From Bacteroidales bacterium (GTDB lineage Bacteria; Bacteroidota; Bacteroidia; Bacteroidales; FEN-979): a stretch of DNA of 64,000 nt. Positions 57,661 to 64,000 of the stretch are shown here, piece by piece (positions within the stretch are counted from its first letter, which is position 1; every line of letters begins with the position of its first letter). Under the pieces are notes generated by a model. The model was not told where the DNA came from. It saw only the letters and a list, made by a program, of their open reading frames with translations, and searched no databases. A program made the translations under genes and the position numbers. The stretch spans positions 1 through 64,000 of the forward strand of contig JANXZO010000024.1 in assembly GCA_025355465.1 (NCBI GenBank), read 5' to 3'.

Positions 57661-59298
57661 ATGGAGAACACGAGTTTTGAGATTTCCGGGAATATTGTTG
57701 ATGTTGTCGGGAAGAGAGTATTTAGGGGCATTGTTCAGGTTGGGAACGGAAAAATTACCGGAATCAGAGAGGCCTATACGGAAAACGAAGAATACATCCT
57801 GCCCGGGTTGGTTGATGCCCATATTCATATTGAAAGTTCGATGTTGATCCCATCGGAGTTTGCAAAACTTGCAGTCGTGCATGGAACCGTAGGGACGGTT
57901 TCCGATCCACATGAAATTGCCAATGTGTTGGGTGTTCCCGGGGTGAAATTTATGGTTGAGAATGGTAAAAGGGTTCCTTTCAAGTTCAATTTTGGAGCCC
58001 CATCCTGTGTGCCGGCAACTCCTTTTGAAACGGCTGGCGCTTCTCTTGGCGTAAAAGAGATAGATGAGCTTTTACAGATGCCGGAGATCAGGTATCTCTC
58101 AGAAATGATGAATTTCCCCGGAGTTCTCTTTGATGACGCCGGGGTTTTGGAAAAATTGGCTTTGGCGAAAAAAGCCGGAAAGCCTGTCGATGGTCATGCT
58201 CCCGGGGTTCATGGAGAGGATGCCATGAAATATATTGCCGCCGGAATTTCAACAGATCACGAATGTTTTACCCTGGAGGAGGCGATTGAAAAAATCCGGT
58301 ACGGAATGAAGGTGCTCATCAGGGAGGGAAGCGCCGCCAGGAACTTTGAAACCCTCAGTAGCCTGATCGATGATTACCCGGATATGGTTATGCTCTGTTC
58401 TGACGACAAGCATCCAAATGATCTTGCTGCCGGTCATATAAACCTGGAGGTGAAGCGTGCGTTGGCAAAAGGCTATGACATGATGAATGTATTACGATGC
58501 TGCACGTTTAACCCCGTTAAGCATTATGGGCTTGAAATAGGGTTACTTCAAAAAGGTGATGCCGCCGACTTTATCGTAGTTGACAACCTGTCTGAATTCA
58601 ATGTCCTGAAAACGTTCATCAATGGGGTCCTGGTTGCTGAAGGTGGTAAAAGCATGATCCATACGGTGAGCGAAACACCCTTCAACAACTTCCATGTTCG
58701 GCCTATCCTGCAATCTGCAATTAAGCTTGTACCGGCGGGGGAGCAGATCAGGATTCAGAAAGCACTGGAGGGTCAGTTGATCACAGATGTGATGATGGAA
58801 AAACCACTTGTTGTTGAAAACAACACTGTCAGCGACCCGCGCAGAGACATTCTTAAAATCGTTGTTAAGAACCGGTATCATGAGGCGCCACCGGCCGTTG
58901 GATTTATTGCTGGCTTCGGCTTAAAACGTGGGGCACTTGCCTCTTGTGTTGCTCATGACAGCCATAATATTGTTGCTGTTGGCGCCGATGATGCCTCAAT
59001 TACCGAGGCCATCAACCTGGTTATTGCTTCCACCGGGGGGATTTCGGTGGTTGACGGACCGGAAAAGATCGTTTTGCCACTGCCTTTTGCCGGTATCATG
59101 TCGGGAGATGATGGCTACAAAGTTGCCCAGGCCTATGATTCGATGGATAAAAAGGCGAAGGATATGGGGAGCACACTTACAGCTCCCTACATGACACTCT
59201 CTTTTATGGCGTTGCTTGTAATTCCGGCGCTTAAACTAAGCGATAAAGGGTTGTTTGACGGATCCCGGTTTGCTTTCACCGAGGTATTTGAAGGTTAA
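57661..59298 (+). CDS. ade: Adenine deaminase
   Basis: This 545-residue amidohydrolase converts adenine to hypoxanthine and ammonia. It has the metal-binding start PGLVDAHIHIESSMLIPSEF, then GTVGTVSDPHEIANVLG, GHAPGVHGEDAMKYIAAGIS and SDDKHPNDLAAGHINLEVKR. The C-terminal domain contains VAHDSHNIVAVGADDASI. These are specific to the bacterial Ade family, separate from eukaryotic-type adenosine deaminase. It follows rlmN by 33 bases and is followed by an ArsR regulator after an AT-rich gap with a dyad. Confidence 0.94.
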   Translation: MENTSFEISGNIVDVVGKRVFRGIVQVGNGKITGIREAYTENEEYILPGLVDAHIHIESSMLIPSEFAKLAVVHGTVGTVSDPHEIANVLGVPGVKFMVENGKRVPFKFNFGAPSCVPATPFETAGASLGVKEIDELLQMPEIRYLSEMMNFPGVLFDDAGVLEKLALAKKAGKPVDGHAPGVHGEDAMKYIAAGISTDHECFTLEEAIEKIRYGMKVLIREGSAARNFETLSSLIDDYPDMVMLCSDDKHPNDLAAGHINLEVKRALAKGYDMMNVLRCCTFNPVKHYGLEIGLLQKGDAADFIVVDNLSEFNVLKTFINGVLVAEGGKSMIHTVSETPFNNFHVRPILQSAIKLVPAGEQIRIQKALEGQLITDVMMEKPLVVENNTVSDPRRDILKIVVKNRYHEAPPAVGFIAGFGLKRGALASCVAHDSHNIVAVGADDASITEAINLVIASTGGISVVDGPEKIVLPLPFAGIMSGDDGYKVAQAYDSMDKKAKDMGSTLTAPYMTLSFMALLVIPALKLSDKGLFDGSRFAFTEVFEG

Positions 59299-59309
59299 AT
59301 ATATCTATT

Positions 59310-59334
59310 TATATACATACCCAAAATGCATATA
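59310..59334. promoter_or_regulatory. Imperfect dyad, likely ArsR operator
   Basis: TATATACAT (59310-59318) and ATGCATATA (59326-59334) form a 9-base inverted repeat with one mismatch and a 7-base spacer. AAATATAT (59297-59304) and ATATATTT (59330-59337) extend the symmetry. It overlaps the region just upstream of the ArsR -7 element, where a repressor would block transcription. Confidence 0.5.
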
Positions 59335-59341
59335 TTTTAAC

Positions 59342-59349
59342 TATATTTG
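59342..59349 (+). promoter_or_regulatory. Promoter -7 element (TATATTTG) for the ArsR gene
   Basis: TATATTTG matches TAnnTTTG, 26 bases before the ATG at 59375. The upstream dyad at 59310-59334 lies where the -33 region would be. Confidence 0.5.
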
Positions 59350-59374
59350 TCCTCAAACTTAATGGACTAACAAG

Positions 59375-59677
59375 ATGAACAAAAAAGCAACTCTCGACAT
59401 TCAGAAACTCGAACTCGCTGCCAGTAAACTGCGTGCAATGGCACATCCCATGCGTATCGCGATCATTGAACTTTTAACTGACAATCAACATCTCACAGTA
59501 ACAGAGATTTATGAACGGTTGGGAATTGAGCAGGCTTCTGCCTCCCATCACCTTAATATTCTTAAAAATAAAGGGTTGCTGGCGTCAAAACGGGATGGGA
59601 AAATGATCCATTATTCCTTAAAGATGAATGTACTCGCCAATGTTGTGGCGTGTATTAATCAATGCGTTCAGCATTAA
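59375..59677 (+). CDS. ArsR/SmtB-family regulator lacking the alpha-3 metal site
   Basis: This 100-residue winged-helix protein has the helix-turn-helix LTVTEIYERLGIEQASASHH and the wing KNKGLLASKRDGKMIHYSLK. The ELCVC motif of arsenic/cadmium sensors in the recognition helix is absent (ERLGIEQAS in its place). Two cysteines (C93 and C97) and a final histidine sit at the C-terminus, as CINQCVQH, where alpha-5 metal or thiol sites occur in some relatives. It may therefore sense a metal, a redox signal or nothing of the kind. It is probably autoregulated through the upstream dyad. Confidence 0.85.
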   Translation: MNKKATLDIQKLELAASKLRAMAHPMRIAIIELLTDNQHLTVTEIYERLGIEQASASHHLNILKNKGLLASKRDGKMIHYSLKMNVLANVVACINQCVQH

Positions 59678-59690
59678 CCGGCAGACTTCC

Positions 59691-61487
59691 TTAAAAATCC
59701 CAGGTTTCCTCGATGTCCCAGTTTGCGCGGATTTCAATTATCTTAGGGAGGTAAAAAACCTCCTCGGGTTGCAGGTTTTTCTTGTAGTTGCCAGTATCCC
59801 AGCGCTTGTTGCGGTTCTTGTCGAGGATGGCTTTGATCTTGAATTTTCCTGTGGTCATGTTGTTAAATTTCAGTTTGCCCGGGGTGGTGGCAATCTGTTC
59901 TTCCACCACTACTGATTCCTTATCATTTAGGACCTGAATGATATATTGACCGGGCCGGGTAGGGTTGAAGGTGAGTACCAGGTTCCCGAAATCTTTTTGG
60001 GCACGGCTTTTAAATTCATATTTGAGAGAATCGGTAGTCAGGCCATTGATGCCATAAAAAACAGAGTCGGGGATCAGGAGTTTGTAAGGCTTATCCTCTT
60101 TCCATTTATGGATGATCCCCACGCGGCGCCGGATGCTGTCGGCGAACAAACATCGTGGTTTCAGGGTGTCTTTCCCATCGATCATCTGGAGCCGTGAAAA
60201 ATCCCAGCGTCTGAGCGGGTAGGAGAAAGTTAACGTGAACTGGCTGCGGTATTGGTTGAAACCACCACCTCCACCATTGGTTGTAAAGGTGAGCCGTTCG
60301 GGCGGAGCGTCTTTTTCCTCCTTTTTCTTTTTAACCTCCTTTTTCCGAACATCAAGGCGAACAGTGTCAATTATTTTACCGTTATCGGCCACCTTAATGA
60401 TGATTGTATCGGGATGCGGCCCAGTTAACCATAGAATAACCGAATCGCGGTTGGGTGTGTTTTCGCGTATGCACCAGGAGGTATCGTGGCCGAGATTGAG
60501 CGGAGAAAACGTTGCATCCCTGAACGGGTATTTGAAAATAAAAACAATCATCCCCTCGCGTGGAACGTTGCTTTTCGAAATTCTTTGCGTTGAGTCAATC
60601 TCCTCAAACATCGAAAGCACATAGGATGGGTATTTGGCATTCAGGGCTTTCACGGAATCTGCTTCGCGAACTGAATCAGCCTTTCTGATCTGCTCAGGGG
60701 TGAGTATTGGTTTTTTTACCGGTTTTGCCGGAACGCTGTCTTTTTTTAAAGTGTCGGGGGCAACAGGCTTAGGTATCTCAATATAATAGGGCTTAACCAA
60801 ACTGTCGAGGAAAGCAATTTTTTCCGATGGCTGATTAAATATCAGGTCACCGTTTTGATCAGCCAGGGCCATCATTTTAAAATCTGCCTGCTGCAGGTTA
60901 GTCAGGGTAAACTCTCCCTGATCACCGGTCTTGGTCAGATAATAGGGAGGAAGCTTCAGTGGCAGAGAATCGAGTGGTAACGTATCGTTGTTATTGATAT
61001 ACAGGGTCACAAAAACATTTTTCTGGGGCTGGTGGTCGGCGGCACTGATCACCTTTCCCTTAATCGAAAGAGAGTCTACGTAAGGTCCCGTAGAAAAGAC
61101 ATAAGTAAACCCTTTGAGCAGATTGTTTTCCGTGATATCTGCAATGGCCTGTCCAAAGCTGATGGAATAAGTTGTGTTGGGCCGAAGGGTGTCCTGCAGC
61201 TTTATGAGGATGTCCTTGCCACGAATTCTGGTGTCGGGGGCTTTGGGTAAGGGCGGAGAGATAAATATCTCAGAGGCGGGGTTTTTAAGACCCACAAATT
61301 CACTGAAGCTGATGCGGATCGAGGTAGCTTTAAAATTCGTCGACAGGTTTGGAGGGGTGCAGCTGATAACCTTCGGAGGGGTAACATCTTTGGGTCCGCC
61401 TGTGGGGGTAACAGGGTTGGCACAACCATAAAAAAGCATCATGATTGAGAGCAGAGAAAGCAATGGCAGGAGTGGTTTCTGAATCAC
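59691..61487 (-). CDS. Ig-like domain (Big_5-type) lipoprotein
   Basis: This 598-residue lipoprotein has a signal ending LFYGC (Cys about 22), then NPVTPTGGPKDVTPPKVISC, the start of an Ig-like (Big_5) domain (about 35-130: FSEFVGLKNPASEIF, PNTTYSISFGQAIAD). A carboxypeptidase-regulatory-like or prealbumin-like segment follows (about 140-230), then a Lys/Glu-rich linker near 390-400 and further beta domains to the end (NRNKRWDTGNYKKNLQPEEV). This architecture is common in Bacteroidetes and uncharacterised. The start is GTG at 61487, since the first ATGs fall inside the signal helix. It converges on the ArsR gene. Confidence 0.83.
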   Translation of the reverse strand: MIQKPLLPLLSLLSIMMLFYGCANPVTPTGGPKDVTPPKVISCTPPNLSTNFKATSIRISFSEFVGLKNPASEIFISPPLPKAPDTRIRGKDILIKLQDTLRPNTTYSISFGQAIADITENNLLKGFTYVFSTGPYVDSLSIKGKVISAADHQPQKNVFVTLYINNNDTLPLDSLPLKLPPYYLTKTGDQGEFTLTNLQQADFKMMALADQNGDLIFNQPSEKIAFLDSLVKPYYIEIPKPVAPDTLKKDSVPAKPVKKPILTPEQIRKADSVREADSVKALNAKYPSYVLSMFEEIDSTQRISKSNVPREGMIVFIFKYPFRDATFSPLNLGHDTSWCIRENTPNRDSVILWLTGPHPDTIIIKVADNGKIIDTVRLDVRKKEVKKKKEEKDAPPERLTFTTNGGGGGFNQYRSQFTLTFSYPLRRWDFSRLQMIDGKDTLKPRCLFADSIRRRVGIIHKWKEDKPYKLLIPDSVFYGINGLTTDSLKYEFKSRAQKDFGNLVLTFNPTRPGQYIIQVLNDKESVVVEEQIATTPGKLKFNNMTTGKFKIKAILDKNRNKRWDTGNYKKNLQPEEVFYLPKIIEIRANWDIEETWDF

Positions 61488-61595
61488 GAATTAGGCTTTT
61501 ATTCGGGCGTTTGTAGCGCCAAATTTACCAATCGTTTTTGATAGTGTAACCTTTTTTTTATTAATTTTACGCTGTTAATCAATAAACAGAACGCT

Positions 61596-62336
61596 ATGTC
61601 AGGTCACAATAAATGGTCTACCATTAAACGAAAGAAGGGAGCTCTCGATGCTAAACGTTCGAAGATCTTCTCAAAGATCATCAAAGATATCACCATTGCA
61701 GTGAAGGAAAGCGGCCCTGACCCGGATGGCAATCCCAGGCTGAGATTGGCAATTTCCAATGCCAAGGGGGCCTCCATGCCAAAAGATACCATTCAGCGTG
61801 CAATAAGCAAGGGGGCTGACAAGGATGCTGCTGCGCTGTTGGAGACAACATACGAAGGCAAGGGACCTCATGGAGTAGCTATTTTTGTTGAATGCACCAC
61901 GGACAATATTCAACGTACTGTTGCCAATGTAAGGGCACATTTCAATAAACACGGAGGAGAGCTCGGTCAGAACGGAATGCTTAATTACCTCTTCGACCGG
62001 AAGGGGATCTTTACCGTACCTGAAGGAAGCCTGAACCGGGATGAGTTTGAGATGGAGGTTATCGATGCCGGCGCCGAAGATATCAGTCTGGAAGATGGTA
62101 TTTTTGCCATCACGACTGCCATGGAAGATTTCGGCAGTATGATGAAAAAACTGGAAGTTTTGAATGTAGAGCCGGAGAGTGCTTCCCTGCAAAGGATGCC
62201 AAAAACCCTGGTCACCCTCGACGAAGATGCGACCCGCAAAGTTCTAAAGCTTATCGATATTATTGAGGATGATGATGATGTGCAGAATGTTTTTCATAAC
62301 CTCAACATCACTGATGAAATGGCAGAGATGCTGTAA
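61596..62336 (+). CDS. yebC: YebC/PmpR-family protein
   Basis: This 246-residue cytoplasmic protein begins with SGHNKWSTIKRKKGALDAKR, the invariant YebC start, and shows NPRLRLAISNAKGASMPKDT, AIFVECTTDNIQRTVANVRA and LGQNGMLNYLF. Family members were long listed as transcriptional regulators; recent work points to relief of ribosome stalling at proline-rich sequences. It stands alone between the divergent Ig-like lipoprotein gene and the convergent response regulator. It is followed by a symmetrical terminator. Confidence 0.94.
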   Translation: MSGHNKWSTIKRKKGALDAKRSKIFSKIIKDITIAVKESGPDPDGNPRLRLAISNAKGASMPKDTIQRAISKGADKDAAALLETTYEGKGPHGVAIFVECTTDNIQRTVANVRAHFNKHGGELGQNGMLNYLFDRKGIFTVPEGSLNRDEFEMEVIDAGAEDISLEDGIFAITTAMEDFGSMMKKLEVLNVEPESASLQRMPKTLVTLDEDATRKVLKLIDIIEDDDDVQNVFHNLNITDEMAEML

Positions 62337-62369
62337 TAAAAAAGGCGGCCAGGGCCGCCTTTTTTATTA
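62334..62369. terminator. Bidirectional intrinsic terminator between yebC and the response regulator
   Basis: A perfect 16-base inverted repeat (62334-62349 with 62354-62369) encloses a CAGG loop. The stem is GGCGGC/GCCGCC at the tip, flanked by six A on one side and six T on the other, so it works as a terminator in both directions for the two convergent genes. Confidence 0.92.
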
Positions 62370-62373
62370 GGGG

Positions 62374-63345
62374 TTATACCTCACAGATATATTGAGTAAG
62401 GTTGATTCCTTTCGGTAATTCGAGTTTTTTGCGCAGCCGGATCCTGGAAATTTCAGTACTGGGAGCCGTGATCTTCAGGATATGTGAAATCTCCTTGGTG
62501 TTGAGATTCATTCTCAGTAGCGCCGAGAGTTTGTGGTCATTGGGGGTGAGCTGCGGGAATTTTTTTCGCAAACGGTCAAAAAATCCGGGGTGTATTTTCT
62601 CAAAATGGGCTTTGATCCGGTACCAATCGTTGTCGAACTTGATGTTTTCGTCAATGGTCTTCAGAACTTTGGCTATTTCTGTTTTGTTGACTGATTTCTC
62701 GGTTTTGAGTAACCGGTTGATATCTTTTTTTATCAGGCCGATGATCTTATTTTTCTGGGAAATGAAGATGGAGGAGGTGGCCAGTTCGCGGTTGATCAGG
62801 TCAATTTCCATCTGATGTTTCTGTTTCATCAGCTGATTTACTTTTTGTTCTGCCCGGATGCGTTCCTGCAGACGCTGATTGCGTTCTTTTTCAGCTTTTT
62901 TTCGTTGTTCGATCTCGGTTTTCAGCTCTGAGATAATTCGTTCATTGGTAATTTCAAGGTTACGCTGGTAGTTGGCAACTTCGATGGCGGCCCTGATCTG
63001 GTCGATATCAACCGGCTTAAAGAGGTAGGCATAGGGTTTGAGAGAGAACGATTTTGCAAAGACCTCGTTTTTATTCATTGAGGTGAGGAAGATGATCCCG
63101 CAATTATAATTTTCAGTAAGAATCCGGGCGGCTTCAATCCCATCCATTTTTCCTGCAAGCTTCACATCCATGATAACGATGTCGGGCTCTTTGTTAGCCT
63201 CCTGGAGATTTGCAATATTCTCGATTGCATTTTCTGCCTTCGTGTCGATTCCCAGAACTTCATATCCAAGTTCAATAAGTTTGGCTTTCAGGTCGTGGGC
63301 GATGATGAGTTCATCTTCAACAATATACAAACTAATGGGTGCCAT
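62374..63345 (-). CDS. Response regulator: receiver, coiled coil and LuxR-like HTH
   Basis: In this 323-residue protein the receiver domain is at about 4-120, with the acidic pair E10-D11, phospho-acceptor D60 in IVIMDVKLAGKMDG, the threonine/serine in FLTSMNKNE and the lysine in YLFKPVD. A long coiled coil rich in Lys, Glu and Arg spans about 130-200. The C-terminal region (about 255-323) contains FPQLTPNDHKLSALLRMNLN and TKEISHILKITAPSTEISR, the HTH found in triple-tyrosine/LuxR-type regulators of Bacteroidetes. No histidine kinase is in the window. The ATG at 63345 lies 10 bases after the ackA stop, so both genes form an operon. Confidence 0.87.
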   Translation of the reverse strand: MAPISLYIVEDELIIAHDLKAKLIELGYEVLGIDTKAENAIENIANLQEANKEPDIVIMDVKLAGKMDGIEAARILTENYNCGIIFLTSMNKNEVFAKSFSLKPYAYLFKPVDIDQIRAAIEVANYQRNLEITNERIISELKTEIEQRKKAEKERNQRLQERIRAEQKVNQLMKQKHQMEIDLINRELATSSIFISQKNKIIGLIKKDINRLLKTEKSVNKTEIAKVLKTIDENIKFDNDWYRIKAHFEKIHPGFFDRLRKKFPQLTPNDHKLSALLRMNLNTKEISHILKITAPSTEISRIRLRKKLELPKGINLTQYICEV

Positions 63346-63355
63346 AGGGTATGTT

Positions 63356-64000
63356 TTAGAATTTGAAATTCGAATTATTGACAATGTTGTAGGTATCGAC
63401 GGCAATAACCAGTTCCTCGTTGGTTGGCATCACCATGGCGACTATTTTTGATCCGGGTCTTGTAAGGATGACCTCCCTGCCACGCATATTCATATTGCGT
63501 TCGGCATCGAATTCAACACCCAGGAATTCAAATCCTTCAAGGATTTTTTTACGGGTGAGCCAGTCGTTCTCACCGATTCCTCCTGTAAGTACGATTAAAT
63601 CAACGCCACACATGGCGGCAGCATAGGCACCGATATATTTTCTTACCCTGTAGGCATACATGTCGAGGGCCAGATTTGCCCGGTTGCTTCCATTTTCAGC
63701 TGCCTGTTCAACGTCGCGCATATCAAAGGAGATGCCGGATATCCCGCAAACGCCACTTTTCTTATTGAACATATTGTTCGTATCCTTGATGCTGAGGTTC
63801 TCCTTTTCTGCGATGTAGAGCAATACCCCAAGGTCAACATCTCCGCTTCGGGTACCCATCATGAGTCCTTCAAGCGGTGTAAATCCCATGGAAGTGTCAA
63901 TCGACATACCTTTCATTATCGCAGCCACCGAACTGCCATTTCCAAGGTGGCAGGTGATGATGTTGATATTGTTAAAGTCTTTTCCCAGGTATCTGCAGGC
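63356..64000 (-). CDS. ackA: Acetate kinase, C-terminal part (5' end beyond the window)
   Basis: The visible 214 residues are the C-terminal half of acetate kinase, which makes ATP and acetate from acetyl phosphate. The motif HLGNGSSVAAI at the edge, then IDTSMGFTPLEGLMMGTRSG and LTGGIGENDW, and NEELVIAVDTYNI near the end are diagnostic. HLGNGSS separates it from the butyrate kinase (HLGGGI) at 21825. The gene continues past base 64000. A response regulator gene follows 10 bases downstream on the same strand. Confidence 0.93.
   Translation of the reverse strand, partial: ACRYLGKDFNNINIITCHLGNGSSVAAIMKGMSIDTSMGFTPLEGLMMGTRSGDVDLGVLLYIAEKENLSIKDTNNMFNKKSGVCGISGISFDMRDVEQAAENGSNRANLALDMYAYRVRKYIGAYAAAMCGVDLIVLTGGIGENDWLTRKKILEGFEFLGVEFDAERNMNMRGREVILTRPGSKIVAMVMPTNEELVIAVDTYNIVNNSNFKF

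Overview
The window looks like chromosome of an anaerobic, fermentative member of the Bacteroidetes (class Bacteroidia); I cannot name a genus. Four things support this. There is a full gliding/type IX secretion core (porP, gldK, gldL, gldM, gldN) plus a PorW/SprE-like lipoprotein, and three secreted proteins end in type A T9SS sorting domains. Promoters match the phylum's -7 element TAnnTTTG (at least 16 plausible copies). Shine-Dalgarno sequences are nearly absent. The metabolic genes are fermentative: tryptophanase, phosphotransbutyrylase plus butyrate kinase, and acetate kinase. No rRNA, tRNA, CRISPR array or intact mobile element was found. The only mobile remnant is the 3' end of an IS630-type transposase at the left edge. 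No gene-free stretch exceeds 300 bases.

Layout. 1-1788: transposase tail and a secreted Asp-box (sialidase-like) T9SS cargo protein. 1901-9216: an RND efflux cassette split over both strands (tetR-tolC facing MFP-RND) with a second, divergent tetR. 9322-16277: two paralogous ECF sigma factors, each followed by a membrane-anchored partner, flanking two large secreted PKD proteins. 16278-19164: minus-strand operon tnaA, free-Met-sulfoxide reductase, mntP, queD. 19324-22901: ptb, amino-acid permease, buk. 22935-28554: elbB, then a nucleotide-sugar block (WbpE-, WbpD- and WbpB-like enzymes, galE, rfbB). 28590-35049, minus strand: porW/sprE-like gene, bactofilin, AtpZ, a 4-TM protein, a PTPS-like enzyme, folE, a Bax1-I protein, fabD. 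35194-38607: M23 peptidase, dxr, rseP. 38639-45845: YitT protein and the divergent porP-gldKLMN cluster. 45953-55924: recG, pheT, a sigma-54 activator, lptE, a TPR protein, secG, groES, groEL. 56022-64000: a secreted unknown, rlmN, adenine deaminase, an ArsR regulator, an Ig-like lipoprotein, yebC, a response regulator and a truncated ackA.

How the genes work together. The T9SS core exports CTD-bearing proteins such as the three cargo proteins here. The Wbp-type trio could supply the diacetamido-uronic sugar that, in Porphyromonas gingivalis, links T9SS cargo to surface polysaccharide. The most unusual part is the double sigma-factor locus. Both sigma partners share an N-terminal motif (EPSGxVWxG) ahead of a single membrane helix. 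One then continues into a predicted outer-membrane barrel. The other ends in a domain that also occurs in the two secreted PKD proteins between the pairs. This suggests an envelope- or cargo-sensing circuit and is my best candidate for an undescribed system.
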